A stretch of DNA of 64,000 bases, from the NCBI GenBank assembly GCA_029259935.1, contig JAJDEH010000065.1, forward strand, positions 1 through 64,000. The letters run 5' to 3'. Position numbers and translations under genes: made by a program. This DNA comes from Planctomycetota bacterium (GTDB lineage Bacteria; Planctomycetota; Planctomycetia; Pirellulales; Pirellulaceae). The notes beneath the pieces are model-generated. The model saw only the letters and a list, made by a program, of their open reading frames with translations, was not told the DNA's origin and made no database searches. Of the stretch, positions 53,175 through 62,967 are shown one piece after another (position 1 is the stretch's first letter; each line of letters opens with the position of its first letter).

Positions 53175-56100
53175 TGGTGGGATCAGTTTTGGTTACGGCG
53201 ATGATCACCCTTGTCGCGGCTGACAATTCATCGCCGGCCGCCCGCTGGGACTTCGGTACGGAAGAAGCCACGACGCTGACAGCCAGCGGAAACGTGCAGC
53301 GCGATCAGGCCGGACCGCGGCCGCCGGAGTTCCCGGACTTAGCCGCGAACAACACGGCCGTGCGAGTTGACGCGAGCGCCTACTTGTCCGTGCCCGATAC
53401 GGGGCCGGACAGCGACTTCGACTTTGCCAATGGCGACGCCATCACGATCGAGGCGTGGGTCAATCCAACCAGCATCCGCGAGGGACAGCCCCGATACATC
53501 ATCGGCAAGGGCCGAACAGGTTCGCCGAAGTTCACGCGCGACAATCAGAACTGGTCGCTGCGCGTGGTCGGCGTCAAAGGTGAAGCTAGACTGAGTTTTC
53601 TTTTCGCAACGAAGCTGTCGGGCAGTGACAAGCACTGGCATCGATGGGATTCAAAGCAAGGTTTTCCCGTCGCCACGGGATGGCATCACATCGCCGTGTC
53701 GTATCGTTTTGGCGATCCGAAATCGATTCGCGGCTGGGTCAACGGCAAACCGACCGACGGGACATGGAGCTATGGCGGCGAGACGAAGGAACCGCCCATC
53801 GTCGATGACGATGAGATTCGCATCGGCAACAGTTTCGAAGGTCTGCTCGACGCGATCGCTATTCACCGCGTGGCGCTCGACGACAAAGACATGGCCGCCC
53901 GTTTTCATCGCGTCGGAAAACCACGCATTGTAGAGCCTCAACCGGAAGTCATGCCCGAACTGGCGGGCGTTCCGGACGGCCGCGTGCTGGTGCAGTTCAG
54001 CGCGGGCCTGCCGACACATGACCGCTGGCTCAACGAAGGTGAACAATGGCCGTCTGAGTCCGCGCGCTGGATCGGTGATACATTTCTGCTCCCGCGCATT
54101 CCGCTGCAGTACGACGCGTGGGGCATCCGTTCAAGCTGGAGCGCTCCGCTGCTGCTTCGCATGGCCGGCGATGTGGAACTTCCCGCTGGAAAGCATCGCT
54201 TCCTGATGCGTGCCCGCGCGCTGGGCCGCTTGTGGATCGACGGCAAGGTTGTCGCGCGAACCAAACCAATTGCGAAGCGCCCGCCCGACGGCGAGGAACC
54301 AGTCACGCCCGTTACCGTGCCGCCACTTGCTGGCACGAGAATTCACGGATACCACCAGCAGGAAGTGTTCGGTGAAGCGACGATCGAACCGAAAGCCAAC
54401 GGCAAGTCGCGTGTTGTACTGGAACTCGTCGTAGGCGGCAATGGACACCGTACGGAAACAGGCGAAGTCTGTGTGGCCATGCTGACAGCGGACGGCGAGT
54501 CCTATGAGGTGCTTGGTCCAAGTACGAACCGACTGCCGCTGACCGACGTGGCCATTGAACCGGCGTTGTCACGGATTGAGGAATCGCTCGCACAATTCGA
54601 CGACGAACGACGCCGCGGCGCTGCCGCGTCACAGAATGACTTCTGGCAAAAACGGCATGACTTTGCTCGCACGTGGGCCAAAGAGAATCCGTCGCCTGAA
54701 CTTCGCGAAGGATCCGCTCATCCGATCGACAGTTTCATCACCGCGAAGATCGAACGCGCCCTTGTCGCATCATCCGGCACCGACGCTCGTCAGGCCGAAC
54801 ACTTTCACGGCAAAATTCTTCCGATCCTGCGCGAGCATTGCTTCCGCTGCCACGGCGAAAAGGACAAAGGGGGCTTGAAGCTCGACTCGCGCGAAGCAGC
54901 GCTTAAGGGCGGTGACTCGGAAGTATCCGCGGTCGTTCCCCGTGATCTCGAAGCCAGCGAGTTGATCGCCCGAATTCGATCCGACGACGAAGATCTGCGC
55001 ATGCCGCCAACGGAAAAGGGATTGGGTGGCGAACAGGTCAAGCTGCTCGAACAATGGGTTATGTCGGGGGCGGACTGGCCTGCACGGCCGTTGGACAAAG
55101 CCGACGTGGCGTTGTCGCCGGTCATTGGCGATGAAGCGTTCCTTCGTCGCATTTACCTCGACACGATTGGTGTGCCGCCAACGGCGGATGAAGCGCACGC
55201 GTTTCTGGCCGGCGCGAAGCCGGACCAACGCAAGCAGGTCATCAATGACCTGCTCAACGACGATCGTTTCGCCGATCAATGGATGAGTTTCTGGCTGGAT
55301 CTGCTCGCGGAGAATCCGTCGTTGCTCAACGCATCGCTCAACAGCACGGGACCCTTTCGGTGGTTCCTGTACGACTCGCTGCAGGACAACAAGTCGTTGG
55401 ATCGCATGGTCACGGAACTGCTCATGTTGCGCGGCGGTGCAGCGGAAGGCGGTAGCGCGGGGTTCGGACTCGCGGGCGAAAACGACGCACCTCTCGCCGC
55501 CAAGGGTCACATTGTCGCGTCGGCGTTTCTTGGAATCGAGTTGCAGTGCGCCCGCTGTCACGACTCGCCTTATCACAGCACGACGCAACAGGACCTTTAC
55601 TCGCTGGCCGCCATGTTCAGTCGCAAGCCGGTCAAGGTTCCCACGACCAGCCGCGTGCCGGCCACGTTTTTCGAGAATCAAAAGGTCCGCAAGTCGCTCA
55701 TTCAGGTCACGCTCCAGCCCGATCAGCCCGTGCGTCCCCGGTGGCCGTTCGCGTCGGTCACGGGCGCTGCGGATGGTGCGGACATTGACCGGCTCATGCA
55801 GAAACCGGCCGATACGCGCGAGCGACTCGCCGCGCTGATCACGGCCCCGCAGAATGCACGCTTCTCGCGCGTCCTTGTGAATCGGATCTGGAGACAGTTG
55901 ATCGGGGCGGGACTCGTCGAACCGGTCCATGACTGGGAAGGCAACACGGCCAGTCATCCGCAACTGCTCGACTGGCTGGCTCATGAGCTGATCACTCACG
56001 ATTACGACCTGCGACACGTCGTACGCTTGATCGTTTCGTCGGAGACTTATCAACGCACGGCCGTTGGGGCAAACCTTGCCGCGTCGGCGACGATGCGATT

Positions 56101-56842
56101 CTTCAACGCGCCGGAACGTCGTCGATTAACTGCCGAGCAGATTGTCGATTCGCTGCACCATGCCACGGGACGTCCGATTGACGTCGAAGAACTTACGTTC
56201 GTTCATGACGGACGCCGCCCGTTGGGCAGCCGCCAGACACTGGGCCGTCCCCGACGCGCGTGGATGTTCGGCGATCTGAAGAACGAGCGCGACCGACCCA
56301 GCCTGTCGCTGCCGAAGGCGCGCGCGGTCGTCGATGTGCTCGAAGCATTCGGCTGGACTGGCGCGCGGCAGATGCCGATCACGGAGCGCGAGTCCGAGCC
56401 CAATCTTTTGCAGCCAGGCGTCCTCGCCAACGGCACACTGTCCGTCGCGCTGACGCGGGCGTCGCATCAAAGTGAACTTGCGGACCTGGCCATCGCCGCC
56501 AAGTCGCCGCAGTCGCTGGTCAACACGCTGTTCCTGCGCATCCTCAGCCGATCACCCAAACCGGACGAACGAAAGGCCTTCACCGCAGCGCTGGCCGAGG
56601 GGTTTGACGCGCGTTTGGTTCCAGCCAACAAAATAGCTCGCGTCGAAAGCCTTCCGCCGTTGCCCCAGGTCACGTGGTTCAACCACGGACGCTCCAAAGC
56701 CAATGAGATACAACTGGAAATCGAACGTCGCGTCCACGCAGGTCCGCCGCCAGACCCACGCCTTGAGCCAGCCTGGCGCGTTGTCTATGAAGACGCCGCC
56801 TGGAGCCTGATCAATCATCGCGAATTCGTGTGGATGCCGTAA
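53174..56842 (+). CDS. LamG-PSD1 fusion protein
   Basis: This 1222-residue protein has a short signal peptide (residues 1-16). A LamG domain lies at about 22-245 ([20 protein letters not shown], then [13 protein letters not shown]), then a PA14-like or carbohydrate-binding region at about 260-450, PSCyt1 with C-F-R-C-H at about 555-559, DUF1549 at about 630-860 ([17 protein letters not shown] and [11 protein letters not shown]), and DUF1553 at about 890-1210. Compared with the other two PSD1 proteins, the sensor-like domains are at the front instead of the back. It overlaps the previous stop and is followed by a third DUF1501. Confidence 0.88.
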   Translation: MVGSVLVTAMITLVAADNSSPAARWDFGTEEATTLTASGNVQRDQAGPRPPEFPDLAANNTAVRVDASAYLSVPDTGPDSDFDFANGDAITIEAWVNPTSIREGQPRYIIGKGRTGSPKFTRDNQNWSLRVVGVKGEARLSFLFATKLSGSDKHWHRWDSKQGFPVATGWHHIAVSYRFGDPKSIRGWVNGKPTDGTWSYGGETKEPPIVDDDEIRIGNSFEGLLDAIAIHRVALDDKDMAARFHRVGKPRIVEPQPEVMPELAGVPDGRVLVQFSAGLPTHDRWLNEGEQWPSESARWIGDTFLLPRIPLQYDAWGIRSSWSAPLLLRMAGDVELPAGKHRFLMRARALGRLWIDGKVVARTKPIAKRPPDGEEPVTPVTVPPLAGTRIHGYHQQEVFGEATIEPKANGKSRVVLELVVGGNGHRTETGEVCVAMLTADGESYEVLGPSTNRLPLTDVAIEPALSRIEESLAQFDDERRRGAAASQNDFWQKRHDFARTWAKENPSPELREGSAHPIDSFITAKIERALVASSGTDARQAEHFHGKILPILREHCFRCHGEKDKGGLKLDSREAALKGGDSEVSAVVPRDLEASELIARIRSDDEDLRMPPTEKGLGGEQVKLLEQWVMSGADWPARPLDKADVALSPVIGDEAFLRRIYLDTIGVPPTADEAHAFLAGAKPDQRKQVINDLLNDDRFADQWMSFWLDLLAENPSLLNASLNSTGPFRWFLYDSLQDNKSLDRMVTELLMLRGGAAEGGSAGFGLAGENDAPLAAKGHIVASAFLGIELQCARCHDSPYHSTTQQDLYSLAAMFSRKPVKVPTTSRVPATFFENQKVRKSLIQVTLQPDQPVRPRWPFASVTGAADGADIDRLMQKPADTRERLAALITAPQNARFSRVLVNRIWRQLIGAGLVEPVHDWEGNTASHPQLLDWLAHELITHDYDLRHVVRLIVSSETYQRTAVGANLAASATMRFFNAPERRRLTAEQIVDSLHHATGRPIDVEELTFVHDGRRPLGSRQTLGRPRRAWMFGDLKNERDRPSLSLPKARAVVDVLEAFGWTGARQMPITERESEPNLLQPGVLANGTLSVALTRASHQSELADLAIAAKSPQSLVNTLFLRILSRSPKPDERKAFTAALAEGFDARLVPANKIARVESLPPLPQVTWFNHGRSKANEIQLEIERRVHAGPPPDPRLEPAWRVVYEDAAWSLINHREFVWMP

Positions 56843-56856
56843 AGGAGATATCAATC

Positions 56857-58152
56857 ATGAAGCCATTGGCCTCACTCAATCGTCGCGAGTTTCTCGCCGC
56901 GGGCGCGGCTGCCGGTTGTGGCCTCGCCTTGCCACAACTGGCCATCGCTGGCCCAAGCGACCAACGCATCAAGGGCAAAGCCGAACACGTGATCTCGATC
57001 TGGTTGGGCGGCGGCATGGGTCAGATCGACACGTTCGATCCAAAAAGAAAAGGCGATCCGAAAAAGAAGTTGGCCGGCTCTTACTACGACTCGATCGAGA
57101 CGGCTGTTCCTGGCGTGGGATTGTGCGAGCACCTGCCGCAACTCGCACGGCTGATGGACCGCGTCACGGCCGTGCGCGGCGTGCATCACGAAATGATCGA
57201 CGAGCACGCGGCCGCCACGAATCGCATGCACACCGGACGCCCGATCAGCGGAACGATTGCGTATCCGTCGCTGGGGTCAATCATTGCGCACGAACGCGTT
57301 GCGGCCAATGAGGGTGCTCCGCCGTATGTTTTGATCGGATATCCAAACGTAACACGCGGTCCCGGATTTCTCGGCACGCGTGACAGCTATCTTTATTTAA
57401 CCGACACCAGCCAGGGTCCGGCCGGACTGACTCGCCCCGACGGTATCACACCACGGCGGCAATCGCGGCGGGAGGAATTCCTCGCCGTTCTGAAACGCAA
57501 CGCCGATCCCACTACCGACCAGCGGCTGCTCGATTACGACGCGGCGATTGCACAGAGCCTGAAACTGAGCGGCCCTGAATTCATGCGTGTTTTTCAACTA
57601 GATCGCGAACCGGCTGACTTACGAAACCGCTACGGTGGCGAATTCGGACAGCGCTGCCTGCTCAGCCGCCGGCTTGTCGAGCGCGGCGTGCGATTCATCG
57701 AAGTGTCACACAACTTGAATTTCCTGAATGGCATCGGTTGGGATGTGCACAACGAAGGCATTCTGAATCAGCACAAGTTGATTCAGGAAATGGACACCGC
57801 TGTAGCCACGCTCATCACGGATCTCGAGCAGAAACAGCTGCTGGACAAAACCCTGATCGTGATCACCACCGAATTCGGCCGCCCACCCGAATTCGACAGC
57901 GGCGGCGGCCGAGGCCATCAGGGCACAGCATTCAGTTGCGTCCTTGCCGGCGGCGGCCTGAATCACTGCGGAGCGTGGGGCGAAACCGACGAAATCGCCA
58001 AGAAGATTGTGGCCAACCCCGTCGGCGTCCCGGACTTCTTCGCCACGATCTGCGCGGCGGTTGGAGTCGATCACCGCAAAAATCTTTACGACGGCGACCG
58101 CCCCGTCCCTATAACCGATAGGGGCCAGCCGATTCCTGAACTGTTTGCTTAA
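56857..58152 (+). CDS. DUF1501 protein, Tat-exported
   Basis: The ATG at 56857 (431 aa) has AAAGGAG nine bases upstream and starts a Tat signal ([20 protein letters not shown]). It is a more divergent DUF1501 member: [20 protein letters not shown] at the start and [20 protein letters not shown] near the C-terminus. It is the last gene of the ECF-FecR-PSD1 run, 14 bp after the LamG-PSD1 stop. Confidence 0.9.
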   Translation: MKPLASLNRREFLAAGAAAGCGLALPQLAIAGPSDQRIKGKAEHVISIWLGGGMGQIDTFDPKRKGDPKKKLAGSYYDSIETAVPGVGLCEHLPQLARLMDRVTAVRGVHHEMIDEHAAATNRMHTGRPISGTIAYPSLGSIIAHERVAANEGAPPYVLIGYPNVTRGPGFLGTRDSYLYLTDTSQGPAGLTRPDGITPRRQSRREEFLAVLKRNADPTTDQRLLDYDAAIAQSLKLSGPEFMRVFQLDREPADLRNRYGGEFGQRCLLSRRLVERGVRFIEVSHNLNFLNGIGWDVHNEGILNQHKLIQEMDTAVATLITDLEQKQLLDKTLIVITTEFGRPPEFDSGGGRGHQGTAFSCVLAGGGLNHCGAWGETDEIAKKIVANPVGVPDFFATICAAVGVDHRKNLYDGDRPVPITDRGQPIPELFA

Positions 58153-58188
58153 CTCCCCCATCCGACCGATTTCTCGGGCCGCAATCCG

Positions 58189-60156
58189 TCATTGGGAACC
58201 GACGATCCCTATTTCCGCCAGCGACGCCCAAGGTCCTCCGTTCACTTCCGACAGAATACGAATCCGAACGAAACGCCCCGAGATCGGCTCGCACTTAACT
58301 TCCTGTGCTGATTTCATTTTCTTGAATGTCGCCTTCGCGATCGGCTGGCCAAAACCGTCGGCGGTTTCGCTCACGGAAAACTCGCACTTGGCAAGAGCTC
58401 CATTCCAACTGGCGTCTTGCCGGGGCAGACAAAGGAAGCCTCGGATCTTCGCGCTGACGCCCAGGTCAATGACTAGTTCATGCGGATGCTTTTGGAGTTC
58501 GGGAGCGAACTGCGTATGCCAGTGTGTTCTCGGATCTCCGTCGATGGCGTTGGCGGCAAGCTTGCCGTTCCCTCGTGATTCGCTGCTGGCACGAGCGATC
58601 TTCCAGCCCTTGGAAGGCAGCAGTCCTTCCTTCGGAAGCGAGTTGACTTTGCCTTGGCCAGACGGGCCGCGTCGGCCCCCAAACTTGGCACGGCGATCCC
58701 GTTCGTGGAGTTCCCGATCATGAAAAACGCCTTCTTCGACCGGTTCGTGCGCTTGTTCGGCGAATGCTTTCAACTTGGCCAGGACGTCAGGGTGATCCGA
58801 ACCGACATCCGTCTTTTCGCTGATGTCGCGACTTAGGTCGTATAACTCCCATTCATGATCCTTGCCCGGCTGAATCGCCTTCCAGTCGTGCATGCGGACC
58901 GCCGTTTGACTGCCCAACTCCCAATATAGGTACTCATGTCGCGCCTGCTTGCGACCGGCTTTATCTTCACCCAACAGTTCGGGAACAATCGAAATGCCGT
59001 CCACGTCCTGGGGAACCTTGACACCCGCCAGTTCAGTGACCGTTGGCAGCACATCGGGAAAGTACCACAGCAGATCGCTCACGCGCCCCGCCTCGATGCG
59101 ATCCGGCCAGCGAGCGATCATCGGGATTCTCAGACCGCCTTCATATAGATTCCCTTTCTTGCCGCGGAATTCGACGCCCGTCTTTGGATCGACGTTCGCG
59201 CCGTGGAAACCGCGCGGGTGCTCCGCGTCGCGAAAGTAATCGTTGCCGCCGTTATCACCGCAAAAGAAGACGATGGTGTTCTGGTCGAGCTTCAGTTCGC
59301 GAAGCAAATCCAAGACTTCACCTACTTGCCGGTCGACCATTGTCACCATGGCCGCGAATCGTTTGGCTTGCTCGGGCCACGTCTTGTCCTTGTAGACTTG
59401 CCACGCGGGATCGCTGTCGGGAATGTCAAAGATTCCATGCGGAGGCGTGATCGGCAAATAGCAGAAGAACGGTTTCTCTCGATTGTCGCGAATGAATTTC
59501 TTCGCCCCATCGAAGATCACGTATTGCGAATACGTTGCGCCATCGCTGCCGCCACGATTGCCGGCCAGTGGCACTTCCTCGCTGTTACGAACGAGGTACG
59601 GCGGATAGTAGCTGTGAGCGTGAACCTGATCGTAGTAACCAAGAAAGACATCAAAGCCATGTTGCTCGGGCACGCCGGTCGAGCCGCGGCCGCCGCAGCC
59701 CCATTTTCCGAAGCCTCCGGTTGCATAGCCAACCTGCTTCAACAGCGAGGCCACCGTTTGCTCGCCTTGGCGTAAGGGAGTTCCACCGCCATTCGAACGA
59801 ACGGAAGTATGTCCGCTGTGTTTGCCGGTCATCAGACAGCAGCGAGTCGGCGCGCAAACCGAGGAACCGGCCAGCGCCTGAGTGAATCTCATTCCCTCGC
59901 GCGCCATACGATCGATGCGCGGAGTTTGGATGTTGGGATTTCCCAGACAGGACAATTCGTAGTAACCCAGTTCGTCCGCCATGATGTAGACGATGTTGGG
60001 GCGATCGCTTGCCTGGGTGTTAACTGGTTGCGCAAATACTTGCCCAACGAATACGACAACCGTCGAAATCGTTAGTGTCGTTATTTTGTGTAGTAAATTA
60101 CGCGGGAACGACCCGTGGAAACCGGGTCTCGTTTCGGCAACGAACTGAAACATCAT
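58189..60156 (-). CDS. Sulfatase with C-terminal F5/8 type C-like domain
   Basis: The likely start is one of the tandem ATGs at 60156/60153 (about 655 aa), after GAGAGG. A membrane or signal segment covers about residues 24-43. The catalytic domain opens with RPNIVYIMADELGYYELSCL, where the usual DD is D-E, and the formylglycine cysteine is in CAPTRC at about residue 101; FGKWGCGG is the later block. Residues about 510-655 (GWKIARASSESRGNGKLAAN, DGDPRTHWHTQFAPELQKHP) are a galactose-binding F5/8 type C domain. It is convergent with the PSD1-DUF1501 operon and probably shares its glycan substrate. Confidence 0.88.
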   Translation of the reverse strand: MMFQFVAETRPGFHGSFPRNLLHKITTLTISTVVVFVGQVFAQPVNTQASDRPNIVYIMADELGYYELSCLGNPNIQTPRIDRMAREGMRFTQALAGSSVCAPTRCCLMTGKHSGHTSVRSNGGGTPLRQGEQTVASLLKQVGYATGGFGKWGCGGRGSTGVPEQHGFDVFLGYYDQVHAHSYYPPYLVRNSEEVPLAGNRGGSDGATYSQYVIFDGAKKFIRDNREKPFFCYLPITPPHGIFDIPDSDPAWQVYKDKTWPEQAKRFAAMVTMVDRQVGEVLDLLRELKLDQNTIVFFCGDNGGNDYFRDAEHPRGFHGANVDPKTGVEFRGKKGNLYEGGLRIPMIARWPDRIEAGRVSDLLWYFPDVLPTVTELAGVKVPQDVDGISIVPELLGEDKAGRKQARHEYLYWELGSQTAVRMHDWKAIQPGKDHEWELYDLSRDISEKTDVGSDHPDVLAKLKAFAEQAHEPVEEGVFHDRELHERDRRAKFGGRRGPSGQGKVNSLPKEGLLPSKGWKIARASSESRGNGKLAANAIDGDPRTHWHTQFAPELQKHPHELVIDLGVSAKIRGFLCLPRQDASWNGALAKCEFSVSETADGFGQPIAKATFKKMKSAQEVKCEPISGRFVRIRILSEVNGGPWASLAEIGIVGSQ

Positions 60157-60402
60157 GCATCCTCTCATTCAAATCACGCGTGTGCCGCGCTCGATTCTCT
60201 CTCGCTCAACGTCGCGCCGCTAGTGGCTATTGCGAAACAAAGACCCGACGCCCGCGTGCGGCAACCCGTCAGGTGGCGATGGAAAGGAACCGAAACTGGT
60301 TCCGACTCAATTCTCTCCTCTCGAAAATCCACAGTCAATTCCCACGGGCAACTGGGCGTCTACGACGTGTTCATGTTGACCAACGCGCTGCAATGTGGCG
60401 TT

Positions 60403-61260
60403 TCACGGACCTTCGCCTCCTCGGGCGCGAATGGTTTCGAGCAGGATCGGGCGCAGCGACTCGATATCTTCGGCGAGGGCGTCTCGTGCCGTTTGCCACT
60501 TGCCTTCCAGCACGGCTGCCAGGATCAAGCGATGTTGACGGGCGATTTTGGTTAGTTGGCGGTCGCCAATTGCGGCGTAGTTGTAGAGGGCCGTGTAATA
60601 TGCGCCGTGGCGATCGAAAAAGTCTTGTATGTACCGGTTCCCGGAACGGTCGACCCAATAGCGATGCAGCGTGTTGTCGATAATCGGCGCGGTGTCGGCG
60701 TCGCCGGTTTGATTTCCTTCACGAATGCGGCGTAGCACCTCGGGTTCGATTCGCTCGCGGCACATGTCGAGCGCCTTCAGTTCAAGCAGGACGCGGATCT
60801 CTAGATAGTCGTCCAGATCTTCGCCGCGAAAAGGACGGACGTGCCAACCACATCGTGGTTCGTGTTCGAGGATCCCCGTTCCGGCCAGATGATGGAAGAT
60901 GCTCTGCACCTGGGCTCGCCCAATTCCGTAGTGTTCCGCCGTGTCCCTGATTTTCCACTTACGTGACTCTCCGTTCAGGCTCTCGCGAATTGCATCCTCT
61001 CGGATGATATTTTGCCAGTCTGGCGGAGGCGTGACTTGGGGTATCTCGCCCTGGTCGGTGATCGGCGAAATCGCCAATCGGCCATTGGGTTCCTTGCGAA
61101 TCACATTCTGCTCGATCAGCGCGGAAACGGCGGTCCGCACTGGCATCATGCTCACCGAATAGTGTTTCGCCAGCCCGGTAAGCGTCAGATTCTCCGGCAC
61201 GCTATCGCCAGATTGAATCCTCGCGCGCAGGTCCGTGGCAATAAACTCCCAGATATTCAT
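60403..61260 (-). CDS. GntR-family regulator with two winged-helix domains
   Basis: The ATG at 61260 gives 285 residues: a GntR wHTH at about 1-65 (LTGLAKHYSVSMMPVRTAVS), a second wHTH-like segment at about 90-150 (WKIRDTAEHYGIGRAQVQSI), and an FCD-type ligand domain to the end (LEIRVLLELKALDMCRERIE, LHRYWVDRSGNRYIQDFFDR). Two HTH units in one GntR protein are unusual. It is divergent from the GcvPA-like gene 274 bp away and probably regulates it. The SD is weak. Confidence 0.82.
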   Translation of the reverse strand: MNIWEFIATDLRARIQSGDSVPENLTLTGLAKHYSVSMMPVRTAVSALIEQNVIRKEPNGRLAISPITDQGEIPQVTPPPDWQNIIREDAIRESLNGESRKWKIRDTAEHYGIGRAQVQSIFHHLAGTGILEHEPRCGWHVRPFRGEDLDDYLEIRVLLELKALDMCRERIEPEVLRRIREGNQTGDADTAPIIDNTLHRYWVDRSGNRYIQDFFDRHGAYYTALYNYAAIGDRQLTKIARQHRLILAAVLEGKWQTARDALAEDIESLRPILLETIRARGGEGP

Positions 61261-61466
61261 GGTCAATCGTTCATGCGAAAGCGGTCTCGTAACGCGCGGC
61301 CAAGCAGCCGATGTGCTGGCCGACGGCAAAACGCTAGCTTATCCCGCACGCTGAATCCAGGTGAGAAAAATTGTAATTTGCACTCCGTCCTTCAAAGTTA
61401 CTTGACATGTACGCACAAATCAATCACGATTGCTTTCGCAGGATAAATCAACATTTGGTGGTCGCC

Positions 61467-61485
61467 GCCCCCTAGTCTTGGGGGC
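61467..61485 (+). promoter_or_regulatory. Leader hairpin of the GcvP-like operon
   Basis: GCCCCC (61467-61472), loop TAGTCTT and GGGGGC (61480-61485) form a perfect 6-bp stem in the leader of the GcvPA-like gene. No T-tract follows. A TTGACA at 61402 may be a -35 element. There is no resemblance to the glycine riboswitch core. Confidence 0.4.
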
Positions 61486-61533
61486 CGAGGTGCCCCGCAT
61501 GAACACTTTTTGGTTGCAGAGAGATAAGAGTCG

Positions 61534-62967
61534 ATGACGGCCCATCCCTACATTCCCAACTCGGATCCGAAAATTCAGCGCCGGATGTTGGAGGCGATCG
61601 GGGCGACGGATATCGAAGAGCTGTACGAATCGATTCCTGCCGCCCTGCGGTTTAGAGGCCAAATGGAATTGCCTCGACCATTGATATGCGAAATGGAGTT
61701 GCGGCGTCATGTTCAAGACTTGTTGGATCGCAACCAATCTTGTCAGGACTTGCTGAACTTTCGCGGTGGCGGGTGTGCCCAGCATTATGTGCCTGCCGTC
61801 TGCGATGAAGTCAATTCTCGAAGTGAGTTCTTAACGGCTTACGCCGGCGAGCCGTACGAAGACCATGGCCGGTTTCAGGCATTGTTTGAATTCGCCAGCA
61901 TGATGGGCGAGTTGTTGGACATGGACGTGGTCAGCGTGCCGACGTTCGATTGGAATCAAGCGGCCGCCACATCGATCCGCATGGCGGGACGGATTACGCA
62001 GCGCGACCGGGTGTTGATCTGCGAACAGATTGCTCCCGAACGCCGTTCGACGATTGAAAACTACTGCCGGTCGGCGATGCAAATCGAAACGTTTCGCTGT
62101 GAACCGAAAACCGGGATGGTCGATCTAGATGACCTCCGCGCGAAACTCGGACCCGATGTGGTTGGTGCCTATTTTGAATACCCGAGTTACTTGGGTTGCA
62201 TCGAAGTGCGAGGGGAAGAGATTTCCGACGCGGTTCATCAATGCGGCGGCCTGTCGATGGTCGGCACCGACCCGATCGCACTCGGCGTGATCGAGCCCCC
62301 GGCTAGTTTCGGCGCTGATATCGTATGCGGCGACTTGCAACCGCTGGGCATGCACATGAACCAAGGGGGTGGACAAGCGGGTTTTATCGCGACCCGTGAT
62401 GAAGAACGGTTCGTGCGAGAATATCCTTCCCGGCTGTTCGGCATCTGCCAGACGGACGTTGCCGGCGAATGGGGGTTTGGCGACGTTTTGTACGATGAGC
62501 GCACGTCGTTTGGGGCCCGCGAGCAGGGTAAGGAGTTTGTCGGGACGGCAACCGCGTTGTGGGGCATTACCGCGGGAGTCTACTTGGCGCTGATGGGGCC
62601 GACCGGGATGCAGTCGATTGGCCAAACCATCATGCAGAATGTGCAATACGCCCGGCAGCGGCTGGCGGCAATTGGCGGTTTGACGATCCGGGCGGAACCG
62701 TCGCCACACTTTAAAGAGTTCGTCGTCGATCTTGCCGGCGTCCAGGTGAGTCCGGCGGAGCTAAACCGAGGCCTGCTGGAGCACGGCATCCTGGGCGGAA
62801 TCGATTTGACAGGCACGCTATCAGGATACGACGATTGCATGCTGTTGTGTGTCACCGAAATGCACACCGCCGAAGACATCCATCGTCTGGCCGACACGAT
62901 CGCCCAAATCGTCGCCGGATCCAACGGATATTCGAAAGACCCAAGACCACGCGGACGGCCAACATGA
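61534..62967 (+). CDS. Divergent glycine dehydrogenase subunit 1-like protein (GcvPA-like)
   Basis: The 477-residue protein follows the GcvPA plan (ISDPKIQRRMLEAIGATDIE-type start, GGGCAQHYVPAVCDEVNSRS, FEFASMMGELLDMDVVSVPT), but usual motifs are altered: the Y-D-G-A-T-A segment reads FDWNQAAATSIRMAGRI, and the C-terminal G-G-P-Y-L-G region is GQAGFIATRDE. It therefore looks like a specialised paralog, not the housekeeping gcvPA. It overlaps the GcvPB-like start by ATGA, so the two form a heteromer. No gcvT or gcvH gene is adjacent. It is probably controlled by the divergent GntR regulator. Confidence 0.78.
   Translation: MTAHPYIPNSDPKIQRRMLEAIGATDIEELYESIPAALRFRGQMELPRPLICEMELRRHVQDLLDRNQSCQDLLNFRGGGCAQHYVPAVCDEVNSRSEFLTAYAGEPYEDHGRFQALFEFASMMGELLDMDVVSVPTFDWNQAAATSIRMAGRITQRDRVLICEQIAPERRSTIENYCRSAMQIETFRCEPKTGMVDLDDLRAKLGPDVVGAYFEYPSYLGCIEVRGEEISDAVHQCGGLSMVGTDPIALGVIEPPASFGADIVCGDLQPLGMHMNQGGGQAGFIATRDEERFVREYPSRLFGICQTDVAGEWGFGDVLYDERTSFGAREQGKEFVGTATALWGITAGVYLALMGPTGMQSIGQTIMQNVQYARQRLAAIGGLTIRAEPSPHFKEFVVDLAGVQVSPAELNRGLLEHGILGGIDLTGTLSGYDDCMLLCVTEMHTAEDIHRLADTIAQIVAGSNGYSKDPRPRGRPT

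Noticed and set aside
54770..56053. Antisense ORF of 427 codons inside the LamG-PSD1 gene
   Set aside because: Same reason; composition is Arg-rich and typical of a reverse-frame shadow.
61330..61533. Glycine riboswitch before the GcvPA-like gene
   Set aside because: No tandem aptamer core is recognisable; only a short G-C hairpin is present.
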